This document shows, in pieces, positions 7,770-15,883 of a stretch of 33,125 nucleotides of DNA. Below the pieces are notes generated by a model. It worked only from the letters and a program-made list of their open reading frames with translations. It made no database searches and was not told the DNA's origin. How positions within the stretch are numbered: position 1 is the first letter of the stretch; every line of letters begins with the position of its first letter. Location of the stretch: positions 1 to 33,125 of the forward strand of contig NZ_JACYHA010000033.1 of NCBI RefSeq assembly GCF_014837155.1. The letters are read 5' to 3'. The position numbers and the translations under genes were made by a program. Source of the stretch: Litchfieldia stipae. GTDB taxonomy: Bacteria; Bacillota; Bacilli; Bacillales; Bacillaceae_L.

Positions 7770-9291
7770 TCCTATTACGCTTGTGGGGATCTTTTTGTTT
7801 ATCGCGAGTAGTCTTATAATAGATGAACCCTATTTGCTCATGTTAACTGCTGCACAGCTGATTTTCGTGCCCATCATTCTTCAGCTGCTAATTGGAGTAA
7901 AGCGGGAGCAGGTCATTTTTTATTGGATTATGATGCTCTCTGTTTTTTTGTTACATGTAATTCCTTCTAGTACTTGGCAGGTAATTCTTGCACTTATTTA
8001 TCTTATGTTCACTTTGTTTGTGGCTTTCCATGGCTTAAAGCGTTTTTTAAAACGTGGGTTTACAAATTGGGCGGAAATTTCAATTGACGTAGGAATGATG
8101 TATTTATTGATGGGAGGAGGCTGGTTCTTTGCATATAGCGCTGGAATCGATACTGGTTTTAGTCCTCTTATTACATGGTTAACAGCGATTCATTTTCATT
8201 ACTCTGCGTTTTTATTACCTATTTTTGTTGGTTTTTTGGGACGTATTCACCATTCTGCAGGATATCGTCTCGTGGTTCCTATGATTCTGTCAGCGCCAAT
8301 GCTTGTTGCGATTGGAATCACATTTTGGCCACTCCTTGAATTTTTGTCAGTGATCTTATACATCATTTCCATTTATACGGTTATTGTACTTGTTTGTAAA
8401 ACGCATTTTTATACGAAGTTGCAGGGAGTGCTGGTACGACTTTCATTTTGCTCGCTCGGTGTCACCATCCTTTTTTCATTACTCTATGCAACCAATAGTG
8501 CCTTTGGAGTAATGGGGGTGACGATCGACTTTATGTTGATGTTCCATGGTGTATTTAATTGCCTTATTTTTGGAATGATTGGTGTACTTGGCTGGATGAT
8601 TCATCCACCTAAAACAAAGCAGGCTATCTGGGATTTTCCCGTGAGTAAAATACGAGGTAAATTAAAGGGATCTGGTACACATCATCCTGGATTAGTGGAT
8701 AATCTTAACGATTTTGTGGATATAAAGGGTTTACCAAAAACGATTGTTCACTTTTATGAGCATACAGATCAGTATCAACTATTTGCTGCAGTTAAATGGG
8801 CAACTTGGTTTAAACCGTTAGCCCTAATCTACAAATTGATCAGTTCACATATTCAGCAATTGAATTTGCCAATTTCACGTAAGTGGACGGAAATGACTTG
8901 TGACATTCGTACGGTTGATCAGATGCAGGATGGCAGAAGGAACCCCAGAGCCTGGGTTCGAAAGGTGAATGGTCAGACCGTATTTGTAGCGATTTATTCC
9001 CAGCATGAAACAGAAGGTAGGACATATATGAATATCGCGCTTCCACTGCCTTATTCTACAATGATGGGTATCTTACAGCTTGATACAAGTCATGAGAAGT
9101 TGATTCTTTCTAGTGAAGGTGATAGTGACGCGGGTATTTATTTAGCAGTAGGAGAAGCAGTTGTTAAGCTACCTTTATCTGAGAGATTCTTAATTACAGA
9201 GGAGAAGGCCGGGTATCTCTTGGCACATCATAAGATGAGAATATTTGGTCTTCCTTTTTTACAAATAGATTATAAGATTTCGCAAAAATGA
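7738..9291 (+). CDS. yndJ: YndJ-like polytopic membrane protein
   Basis: This 517-residue protein starts at ATG 7738, inside the end of yndH (32-base overlap). GGAAGG (7722-7727) serves as ribosome binding site. Residues about 10-290 contain roughly nine hydrophobic helices with few charged loops. Residues about 300-517 form a soluble C-terminal part that I cannot assign (for example RKWTEMTCDIRTV, and AIYSQHETEGRTYMNIALPL). This matches YndJ in size, topology and gene order. The pairing of an SRPBCC protein, DUF4166 and a large membrane protein suggests a small-molecule or lipid-linked envelope function, but that is inference. A terminator follows, closing the operon. Confidence 0.8.
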   Translation: MKVNLKKHLFSPITLVGIFLFIASSLIIDEPYLLMLTAAQLIFVPIILQLLIGVKREQVIFYWIMMLSVFLLHVIPSSTWQVILALIYLMFTLFVAFHGLKRFLKRGFTNWAEISIDVGMMYLLMGGGWFFAYSAGIDTGFSPLITWLTAIHFHYSAFLLPIFVGFLGRIHHSAGYRLVVPMILSAPMLVAIGITFWPLLEFLSVILYIISIYTVIVLVCKTHFYTKLQGVLVRLSFCSLGVTILFSLLYATNSAFGVMGVTIDFMLMFHGVFNCLIFGMIGVLGWMIHPPKTKQAIWDFPVSKIRGKLKGSGTHHPGLVDNLNDFVDIKGLPKTIVHFYEHTDQYQLFAAVKWATWFKPLALIYKLISSHIQQLNLPISRKWTEMTCDIRTVDQMQDGRRNPRAWVRKVNGQTVFVAIYSQHETEGRTYMNIALPLPYSTMMGILQLDTSHEKLILSSEGDSDAGIYLAVGEAVVKLPLSERFLITEEKAGYLLAHHKMRIFGLPFLQIDYKISQK

Positions 9292-9314
9292 TTGGGATGT
9301 TCTTTTGGTGACAA

Positions 9315-9369
9315 TAAAAAAGATTGCCACTATCTATCTCTTTAGATAGAAAGATGGCAATCTTTTTTT
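9315..9369. terminator. Bidirectional-looking terminator after yndJ
   Basis: AAAAAAGATTGCCA on the left pairs with TGGCAATCTTTTTTT on the right, with an inner CTATCTA/TAGATAG stem. The A-run on the left means it could also stop minus-strand transcripts from the zinc-binding gene. Confidence 0.9.
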
Positions 9370-9409
9370 GTGGTGTTTTTGACATTTATAAATTGAAATG
9401 AGATATATA

Positions 9410-9550
9410 GCAGGCTGAATACACGGAGACTCCCGCAGGATATGTGGCCAAAGTGAGACCCCGGCGACGAGGAGGCTCACCGGTCACCCAGCAGGACGCG
9501 GAGTGTATTCAGGCTGCGGCTTTATAAGCAACAATTTATCCGAAAACAGT
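9410..9550 (+). repeat. Intergenic palindromic repeat R3
   Basis: The core GCAGGCTGAATACAC...GTGTATTCAGGCTGC spans 9410-9516. The right tail AGCAACAATTTATCCGAAAA (from 9528) matches R1, R4 and R6. The copy ends within ten bases of the stop codon of the zinc-binding gene, so it probably forms the 3' end of that transcript. Confidence 0.85.
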
Positions 9551-9557
9551 CTTTTTA

Positions 9558-10754
9558 CTATTTTCCATTCAATGCCGTACGTAATGTCTCGATGTTTTTC
9601 TCCATGAGTGTAAAGTAATCTTGATTGGCTTCAATATCTTCCTCAGATACAGATTCTAAGTTGTGCAGAGTCAGTGGTTCTGCACCAAGTTCAACTCGGA
9701 TTACTTCCGCAACTTTTGATGAAACATTTTGATCAAAAATGAGGTATTTAATCTGATGTTCTTTTGATAGTTCAATAATATTCGTTAACTGCTGTTGAGA
9801 AGGCTCCTGTGTAGTAGAGAGCCCTGATATCGAAATTTGCTCGATTCCATATCGGTCTACCCAATAGCCATATGCAGCATGGGATACTAGGATTTCTTTT
9901 GATGATGCTTGATTGACTGTGTCTGAGAATGTTTGATCTAATGCTTCTAGTCTTTCTTTCAAATCATTGAAATTAGCTTCAAAGAAGTCTTTATCATCAG
10001 GTGAGATTTCAATGAATGCATTCTTAATATTTTCAGCTAGTTCAATTGATCTGATCGGATCAAGCCAGACGTGAGGATCATAATCCCCGTGGTGGTGGTG
10101 CTCTTCGCCGTCTTCGTGCTCATGGCTATGTTCTTCTTCACCTTCAGCATGCTCGTGCTCATGGTTATGTTCTTCTTCACCTTCAGCGTGTTCGTGATCA
10201 TGGTTATGTTCTTCTTCACCTTCAGCGTGTTCGTGCTCATGGTCATGCTCATCTTCACCTTCAGCATGCTCGTGCTCATGGTCATGCTCATCTTCACCTT
10301 CAGCATGCTCGTGCTCATGGTCATGCTCATCTTCACCTTCAATATGCTCGTGATTATGGTCATGTGTACCTGTTAACAATTCTACACCTTCGGCAGCTTT
10401 CACGATTTTCACTTGTTCATTCTTTAATGTTTCTTCTGCTTTATCAGCAAAGCCCTCGATTCCAGCCCCTGTGTAAATAAATAGATCGGCACTTGCGATG
10501 TCTACCATTGTTTTGACTGTAGGCTCATAGGTGTGAGCATCAATATTTGGTGGATAAACGCTTTTTACTTCAACTTTATCTCCACCTATTAAACTTGCAA
10601 AATTCTCAAGTGGAAAAATTGTAGTGTATACAGTGAGTGTATCTTTCTTGTTACTTTCTTCTGCTTCTGCGTCTCCAGAAGTACCATTAGAACAGCCAGC
10701 AAGAAATGTAGATAAGGCAAGAATGAATACAAATAATATAGCTTTTAATTTCAT
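9558..10754 (-). CDS. znuA: High-affinity zinc-binding lipoprotein (ZnuA/AdcA family) with His-rich repeats
   Basis: This 398-residue cluster A-I solute-binding protein delivers zinc to an ABC importer. A lipoprotein signal ends at the lipobox LAGC (Cys21). Expected metal ligands are visible: His74 (DAHTYEP), His228 (DPHVWLDP) and the His in LVSHAAYGYW, plus an acidic residue near LIFDQNVSSK. Between the first two ligands lies an expanded metal-collecting loop (131-222): six 13-residue units of the type HDHEHEHAEGEDE followed by a His cluster. Homologues usually have a shorter loop. AAGGAGATG precedes the ATG. No znuB or znuC permease/ATPase gene is adjacent, so the gene stands alone. A Zur-box-like site upstream supports zinc rather than manganese. 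Confidence 0.92.
   Translation of the reverse strand: MKLKAILFVFILALSTFLAGCSNGTSGDAEAEESNKKDTLTVYTTIFPLENFASLIGGDKVEVKSVYPPNIDAHTYEPTVKTMVDIASADLFIYTGAGIEGFADKAEETLKNEQVKIVKAAEGVELLTGTHDHNHEHIEGEDEHDHEHEHAEGEDEHDHEHEHAEGEDEHDHEHEHAEGEEEHNHDHEHAEGEEEHNHEHEHAEGEEEHSHEHEDGEEHHHHGDYDPHVWLDPIRSIELAENIKNAFIEISPDDKDFFEANFNDLKERLEALDQTFSDTVNQASSKEILVSHAAYGYWVDRYGIEQISISGLSTTQEPSQQQLTNIIELSKEHQIKYLIFDQNVSSKVAEVIRVELGAEPLTLHNLESVSEEDIEANQDYFTLMEKNIETLRTALNGK
10131..10364 (-). repeat. Six tandem 39-bp units encoding the His-rich loop
   Basis: Residues 131-208 of the zinc-binding protein are six in-frame 13-residue repeats. The second, third and fourth units are nearly identical at DNA level, and the outer units have drifted (Asn for Asp, Ile for Ala). 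A degenerate seventh unit leads into four consecutive His. This is a coding minisatellite whose copy number may vary by slippage or recombination without breaking the frame. Confidence 0.95.
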
Positions 10755-10876
10755 TACAAAAACATCTCCTTGTTCATAGTTTTATAGATTAGTGCGTAAG
10801 GGAACCGGGTAAAAAAATAAATGATCTTATTAGATATGACTACTAGTACCTATGTACAGTAATATGGTTCAAAGCG

Positions 10877-10891
10877 AAATCGTTACGATTT
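10877..10891. promoter_or_regulatory. Perfect 7-1-7 palindrome upstream of the zinc-binding gene
   Basis: AAATCGT (10877-10883), one T, then ACGATTT (10885-10891) form a perfect palindrome of the length typical of Fur-family cores. It shares the AAATCGT and ACGATTT ends with the Zur box at 10920-10940 but lacks its six central bases. It may be a second, shortened Zur site. Confidence 0.5.
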
Positions 10892-10919
10892 ATACTTTAC
10901 ATAAATATTTATGCTTTGT

Positions 10920-10940
10920 AAATAGTAAAGATTACGATTT
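10920..10940. promoter_or_regulatory. Candidate Zur operator
   Basis: These 21 bases match 18 of the 20 defined positions of the Bacillus Zur box as I recall it (AAATCGTAAT, one free base, ATTACGATTT). The right half (10931-10940) is perfect, and the left half reads AAATAGTAAA. On the gene's own strand a TTTACA follows immediately, with TAAAGT 17 bases further, a plausible promoter that bound Zur would block. It lies about 170 bases upstream of the start codon. Confidence 0.7.
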
Positions 10941-10958
10941 GTGAGAAATTATTTTTAG

Positions 10959-11130
10959 AAGGTTGTTTTCGTATAGATTGTTGCTTGTAATACCTGCAGC
11001 CTGAATACACTCCGCGTCCTGTGGGGACACACACATCCCACGGGAGTCCCCCGTGTATTCAGGCTGCTAGAAATCTCATTCTCAATTTTTCATCTCAAAA
11101 CAACAACAAACTTTGAGAAAACTGCCTTTT
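10959..11130 (-). repeat. Intergenic palindromic repeat R4 (full-length, inverted orientation)
   Basis: The core palindrome is 10996-11067 (GCAGCCTGAATACAC to GTGTATTCAGGCTGC). Outer flanks are present on both sides: AAGGTTGTTTTCGTATAG at the left and CAACAAACTTTGAGAAAACT at the right, which are themselves inverted repeats (GGTTGTTTTC versus GAAAACTGCC). Its right flank is the reverse complement of the left flank of R5, which fixes the full element at about 170 bp and shows the two copies are inserted in opposite directions. Confidence 0.88.
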
Positions 11131-11188
11131 AGAATGAGTACTTTAACTACCGACTTCGTCATTTTTTGTCTATTTTAGTAATAATCTC

Positions 11189-11216
11189 TAAAAAAACTCG
11201 TATTCTTTGTCGATAT
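11189..11216 (+). promoter_or_regulatory. SigD-like promoter for cheW
   Basis: TAAA (11189-11192), 16 bases, then GTCGATAT (11209-11216). This is one mismatch from the SigD -10 element GCCGATAT. SigD drives motility and chemotaxis genes in Bacillus, which fits the gene below. A TATAAT at 11226-11231 with a poor -35 is the alternative. Confidence 0.6.
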
Positions 11217-11303
11217 AGATAATGATATAATCAAAGGAAAGATGCATGAAATCATGTTGATATAAATGACTGAAACGAAGATGAAAATGGATGGTGACCC
11301 GGA

Positions 11304-11789
11304 ATGAGTACAATGAATTCAAGAATGATTATTTTTAAAATTGCCAAGGAAGAATATGCAATAGATATTCATCAGGTACAATCGATAGAGCGTATGCAGG
11401 AAGTGACAGCCATTCCAAATACGAGCCCTGCGTTGATTGGGGTAACGAATATTCGCGGAAAGGTGTTGCCTTTGTTTGATTTACGTATCCTTCTTTCAAG
11501 TAGTGCGACGGAGAATACGGATCAAACAAGAATTATTTTGATTGATGCTCAGGATAAATCGATGGGAATTGTTGTGGATGAGGCCAATGAGGTGTTAGAA
11601 ATCTCTAGTGAAAGTATCCAGCAGCCTTCATTTACAGTGGATCAGCAAACGTTTGTAAAAGGTGTTGCAACACTTGAGAATCGATTGGTGATTCTTATTG
11701 ATATTGAAAACTTGATTGGCAATGACCATGTGAAGCAGGATATGGAGTTTTTGAAGAGCTTTATTAAGGATGAAGTTGCTTTAGATTAA
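11304..11789 (+). CDS. cheW: Chemotaxis coupling protein CheW
   Basis: This 161-residue single-domain CheW protein couples chemoreceptors to the CheA kinase in the cytoplasm. The CheW fold is seen from RMIIFKIAKEEYAIDIHQVQ through GVTNIRGKVLPLFDLR, the family hallmark, to RLVILIDIENLI. There is no receiver domain, so it is not CheV. It starts at ATG 11304 behind GGTGA. ATG 11313 is an alternative. It stands alone, outside any flagellar/chemotaxis operon, and a SigD-like promoter lies 88 bases upstream. A second cheW may exist elsewhere in the genome. The kinase-CheR operon 1.4 kb downstream could be a partner, but ppaC and two terminators separate them. Confidence 0.93.
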   Translation: MSTMNSRMIIFKIAKEEYAIDIHQVQSIERMQEVTAIPNTSPALIGVTNIRGKVLPLFDLRILLSSSATENTDQTRIILIDAQDKSMGIVVDEANEVLEISSESIQQPSFTVDQQTFVKGVATLENRLVILIDIENLIGNDHVKQDMEFLKSFIKDEVALD

Positions 11790-11858
11790 TAAGGTGGCTT
11801 CTACCCATATTCTCTCTAGTTTGTAGTAACTAAATTTTCAAGAAGGCAACAAAATTTT

Positions 11859-11893
11859 AGCCAAGAGGGGTTTTCGTCCTTTTTGGCTTTTTT
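11859..11893 (+). terminator. Intrinsic terminator after cheW
   Basis: AGCCAAGAGGG (11859-11869) pairs with CCTTTTTGGCT (11878-11888), including G-T wobbles, and a T-run follows. Confidence 0.8.
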
Positions 11894-11998
11894 CCTGTTG
11901 TGAGTTTATGGTAGAATAATGGGTGGTATGGATTCATTCCCTATACGAATACTATGGGTTGAGAATTCAATTAAATTGAACATTAAGGGAGCGGAATT

Positions 11999-12928
11999 AT
12001 GGAGAAGATTCTTGTTTTTGGACATAAAAATCCTGATACGGATACGATTTGTTCAGCAATCGCATATGCTGACTTGAAGAAAGAGCTTGGATTAAATGTG
12101 GAGCCAGTTCGTTTAGGAGAAATTAATGGTGAAACAAGCTATGCGCTAACTCACTTTGGTGCAGAGGTACCCCGACTTGTTGAGACGGTTGCAACTGAAG
12201 CAAAGAGTGTTATCCTAGTTGATCATAATGAACGCCAGCAAAGTGCTACAGATATTGACCAAGTTCGTGTATTAGAAGTTATCGATCATCACCGTATTGC
12301 TAATTTTGAAACAAGTGATCCTTTATACTATCGTGCTGAACCAGTTGGCTGTACAGCAACGATTTTACTAAAGATTTTCAAAGAAAAAGGAATTGCGGTT
12401 AAGAAAGAGATTGCAGGTCTTATGCTTTCAGCGATTATTTCTGATTCCCTTTTATTTAAATCTCCAACATGCACAGAGGAAGATGTAGCAGCTGCTCGTG
12501 AACTAGCTGAAATTGCTGGTGTGGATGCAGAAAGCTATGGTTTAGAAATGTTAAAGGCTGGCGCGGACTTAAGTGATAAGACTGTTGCTCAATTAATCAG
12601 CATTGATGCGAAGGAATTCCAAATGGGCGACCATAAGGTTGAAATCGCACAAGTAAATGCGGTTGATGTGAACGATGTTCTTTCTCGTCAAGCAGAAGTA
12701 GAGCAGGCATTAACTGAGGTCATTACTGAGAAGTCCTTAGACTTATTCCTACTTGTTGTTACTGACATCTTAAATAATGATTCGGTTGCGATTGCGCTCG
12801 GAAGTCAATCAGCAGCTGTTGAGAAAGCATACGATGTGAAATTAGTGAACAATCGCGCGATTCTAAAAGGCGTTGTTTCTCGTAAAAAACAAATTGTGCC
12901 AGTATTAACAGACACATTAACTAAATAA
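11999..12928 (+). CDS. ppaC: Manganese-dependent inorganic pyrophosphatase (family II)
   Basis: PpaC hydrolyses pyrophosphate to two phosphates in the cytoplasm and so pulls biosynthetic reactions forward. The protein is 309 residues, the normal length for the short (CBS-less) family II enzymes. Visible active-site motifs are GHKNPDTDT at the N terminus (metal-binding His and Asp), VDHNE, the DHH signature in [10 protein letters not shown], and the C-terminal substrate-binding SRKKQ. It starts at ATG 11999 behind AAGGGAGCGG. It is monocistronic, between the cheW terminator and its own terminator. Confidence 0.97.
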   Translation: MEKILVFGHKNPDTDTICSAIAYADLKKELGLNVEPVRLGEINGETSYALTHFGAEVPRLVETVATEAKSVILVDHNERQQSATDIDQVRVLEVIDHHRIANFETSDPLYYRAEPVGCTATILLKIFKEKGIAVKKEIAGLMLSAIISDSLLFKSPTCTEEDVAAARELAEIAGVDAESYGLEMLKAGADLSDKTVAQLISIDAKEFQMGDHKVEIAQVNAVDVNDVLSRQAEVEQALTEVITEKSLDLFLLVVTDILNNDSVAIALGSQSAAVEKAYDVKLVNNRAILKGVVSRKKQIVPVLTDTLTK

Positions 12929-12946
12929 TCCTCATTTATTGCTATG

Positions 12947-12982
12947 AAAGCCCAAATTTCTCCATGAAATTTGGGCTTTTTT
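12947..12982 (+). terminator. Intrinsic terminator after ppaC
   Basis: AAAGCCCAAATTT (12947-12959) pairs with AAATTTGGGCTTT (12967-12979) across a seven-base loop, followed by Ts. Confidence 0.95.
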
Positions 12983-13084
12983 AGGCATTTCCTTACTATA
13001 ATGATGTTGAAAATGCTAAACTGTATAGTGTGTGCAGGTGGATGTATATTATTGCAAAATGAACTGATAAACAACCAATATATG

Positions 13085-13112
13085 CGACTAGTAGTCGAAA
13101 CATTCATATAAT
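13085..13112 (+). promoter_or_regulatory. Palindrome at the -35 position of a TATAAT, upstream of the hybrid kinase
   Basis: CGACTA-G-TAGTCG (13085-13097) is a perfect 13-base palindrome. A TATAAT lies at 13107-13112, so the palindrome covers the place of the missing -35 element, as expected for an activator or repressor site. This is about 57 bases before the kinase start. An extra TATAAT at 12997-13002 also lacks a good -35. Confidence 0.35.
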
Positions 13113-13168
13113 TCACCTGAGTATTACATATAACAAAAACTAATAATTTAAGAGGTGATTAATACGTC

Positions 13169-15874
13169 ATGAATTTTAAAACCAGACTAAATATTGGTTT
13201 TGGGGTTGTCATGGTTGTGATGCTGATCGTGCTTTCAGTTGCACTAAGTCTATTATCTACGCAACAACGACAATTAGATCACATCGTCGAAGACCGTTAT
13301 GAAAAAATAAAACTATTAAACCATATCCGAACCGAAGTAGGTGTGATTGGACGTGAGATTGATCAAATCACGCTCAATGATCAGGTATCACCTAATGCAG
13401 AAAATATTGCCCAAATAAATCAATCATACGAAATGGTCATTCGTGAAGTGAATGACTTAGAACAAATGTTGCAAATAGAGCGGGCAGTCGAGGTCTTCAC
13501 GGAATTGCAGAAGGAGCTTATTAACTATAAAACCATTGTGGACCGCTTCTTAGTAAATGACCCTGAGCTGACAAATCACCTCGACATGAGGATTCTCGAA
13601 GCACAATCAAAGCGGGAGGATATATTTGTTGTTTTAGATGAACTAATTTTCATCCAAGAACAGATTATGGAAGAAACGTCGGAAGCAACAGCTAACCAAT
13701 ATAATAATGGTGTTAAATCAGTTGTGATCGCATCAATTATTGGAATTATTCTTGGTATAGCTATTATGATCTTAGTTGTACGTGGAATCGCAGCTAGATT
13801 AAATCGAGTGAAAAATGTGATGAGCAGCATCGACTATCAAGCAGAAGAGTTTCCGCGGGTTGATATCATTACGAAGGATGAAATCGGAGAAATTGCCACC
13901 GTCTATAACGAAATGGCCTCTGCACTAGAGGAGCATGAGCGAACTGAACGAGAATACTTAGAAGACATAGAGGAGCAGCATTGGCTTAAGACAAAGACAA
14001 CCGAGCTTTCCAATTTGACACAGGGTATCACTGAAATTGAAGTCTTAGGACAACAATACATCAATGAGCTTTCAAAAATTGTTCAAGCTAAACATGGGGT
14101 TATCTATATTAGGAATCATGATCCACAAGGTGATTATTTCACTAAATTAGCTGCTTATGCTTATAGCGACACATTAAATCAGAATAATGACGTCATTCGA
14201 ATAGGACAAGGCCTTGTCGGACAAGCTGCGGCTGATAAAGAGGCCATGATTTTGCAAGATATCCCTGATGATTATGTAAAAATTTCATCAGGTCTAGGCG
14301 ATACAAAGCCTTCAACCATCATGATTGTACCAAGTGCTTTAGAAGACGAGGTGCTTGCAGTGATTGAGCTAGCCACAATCAACACGTTTTCTGAAGTGGA
14401 GCGCGATTTAATTATCGAAGCTTCTCATCAATTAGGTGTCATTATTAACCGAATTGAAAAACTAATCCAAGTGAAGAAATTGCTGGAAGAGTCACAAACA
14501 TTAAATGAAGAGCTTCAAACACAATCAGAGGAATTACAAATGCAGCAGGAAGAGCTACGTACGATGAATGACGAGCTTGAAGCACAATACCGCAATTCAG
14601 AGCAAAAAACAAAAGAACTAGAGAAATATAAACTAGATTTAGAGGAGAAAAACAAAGAGGTTCTACTAGGCTCAAGATATAAATCTGAATTTCTTGCGAA
14701 TATGTCTCATGAGCTTCGTACACCATTAAATAGTTTAATTATCTTAGCGCAAATGCTCTATGAAAATAAGAGTGGGAATTTAAGTGAAAAACAGGTGGAG
14801 TATGCTTCAACCATTTTCACATCAGGAAATGATTTACTCCGATTGATAAACGATATCTTAGACTTATCAAAAATTGAATCTGGCAAAGTGGATATGGTTC
14901 AATCAGAGGTCGTTCTTGACGATATCCTCTCTGTGGCAGAGCGACAATTCTTACCGATTTCAAGGACGAAGGGAATTGAATTTGAAATTAAGGTAGCAGA
15001 TGATATTCCTGCAATTATCTATACAGATGAACAGCGCATTAGCCAAATTCTGAAGAATTTATTATCCAATGCCTTTAAGTTCACTGAAGAAGGGAAAGTC
15101 ATGCTTGAGATTGCAAAAACTAGCATGCTATCTAAGGATAGCCTAAGGCAAGAGGAATATCTTGCCTTCTCTGTGACAGATACCGGTTTAGGGATACCAA
15201 AGGATAAGCAAGAGCTGATTTTTGAAGCGTTCCGACAAGCGGATGGAACAACAAGTCGTAAGTTTGGTGGAACTGGATTAGGATTATCAATATCAAAGGA
15301 ATTAGCTGAACTTCTTGGTGGATCAATTTCTTTAGAAAGCACTGAAGGAGTAGGAAGTACCTTCACATTCTTCCTACCTATCAATGCGCAGGAAATGATG
15401 GAACAAAAGGACGATGATTCTGAAACCGAGGTTGCGATCACATTAGAGACGTCACAACTTCAGGTGGAACAACCACAGCCTCCAATTATTGAAGATGGTT
15501 TAGTTGGGAAGAAGGTTTTAGTCGTTGATGACGATATGAGAAATATTTTTGCTTTAACTAGTGCATTGGAATTGAATGGGATGAATGTCATCTTCTCTGA
15601 GAATGGGAAGGAAGCCATCACAATGTTACCAGAGCATCCGGACGTTGATATTATTCTAATGGATATTATGATGCCAGAGATGGATGGCTATGAAGCAATG
15701 CAGCATATCCGCCATATGGAGATGTTTCAATCGATTCCAATTATTGCACTTACGGCAAAGGCGATGAAATATGATCGCCAGAAATGTATTGATGCAGGGG
15801 CATCAGATTATATTAGCAAACCAGTCAATCTTGAACAGCTATTGTCATTGTTGAAGGTCTGGTTACACAAATAG
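13169..15874 (+). CDS. Membrane hybrid sensor histidine kinase (HAMP-GAF-HisKA-HATPase-REC)
   Basis: This 901-residue protein starts at ATG 13169 behind AGAGGTGA. Order: TM1 (about 10-30); an extracytoplasmic four-helix-bundle-like sensor (about 31-183); TM2 (184-205); HAMP (about 206-262); GAF (about 283-425, VLGQQYINELSKIVQAKHGV); a long coiled coil (about 428-500) rich in EEL repeats; HisKA with phospho-acceptor His514 (ANMSHELRTPLNSL); HATPase_c (N box NLLSNAFKF, G boxes DTGLGIP and GGTGLGL); and a C-terminal receiver with phospho-acceptor Asp832 (ILMDIMMPEMDG). The extracellular module resembles receptor ligand domains, but the ligand is unknown. It is the first gene of a tight operon: cheR starts ten bases after the stop. 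No phosphotransfer domain or DNA-binding regulator is present, so the output is unclear. Confidence 0.92.
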   Translation: MNFKTRLNIGFGVVMVVMLIVLSVALSLLSTQQRQLDHIVEDRYEKIKLLNHIRTEVGVIGREIDQITLNDQVSPNAENIAQINQSYEMVIREVNDLEQMLQIERAVEVFTELQKELINYKTIVDRFLVNDPELTNHLDMRILEAQSKREDIFVVLDELIFIQEQIMEETSEATANQYNNGVKSVVIASIIGIILGIAIMILVVRGIAARLNRVKNVMSSIDYQAEEFPRVDIITKDEIGEIATVYNEMASALEEHERTEREYLEDIEEQHWLKTKTTELSNLTQGITEIEVLGQQYINELSKIVQAKHGVIYIRNHDPQGDYFTKLAAYAYSDTLNQNNDVIRIGQGLVGQAAADKEAMILQDIPDDYVKISSGLGDTKPSTIMIVPSALEDEVLAVIELATINTFSEVERDLIIEASHQLGVIINRIEKLIQVKKLLEESQTLNEELQTQSEELQMQQEELRTMNDELEAQYRNSEQKTKELEKYKLDLEEKNKEVLLGSRYKSEFLANMSHELRTPLNSLIILAQMLYENKSGNLSEKQVEYASTIFTSGNDLLRLINDILDLSKIESGKVDMVQSEVVLDDILSVAERQFLPISRTKGIEFEIKVADDIPAIIYTDEQRISQILKNLLSNAFKFTEEGKVMLEIAKTSMLSKDSLRQEEYLAFSVTDTGLGIPKDKQELIFEAFRQADGTTSRKFGGTGLGLSISKELAELLGGSISLESTEGVGSTFTFFLPINAQEMMEQKDDDSETEVAITLETSQLQVEQPQPPIIEDGLVGKKVLVVDDDMRNIFALTSALELNGMNVIFSENGKEAITMLPEHPDVDIILMDIMMPEMDGYEAMQHIRHMEMFQSIPIIALTAKAMKYDRQKCIDAGASDYISKPVNLEQLLSLLKVWLHK

Positions 15875-15883
15875 GTGAAAAAA

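Noticed and set aside
10037-10376. Long repetitive frames on both strands over the His-rich region
   Set aside because: They are shadows of the 39-bp coding repeat of the zinc-binding gene and have no ribosome binding site.
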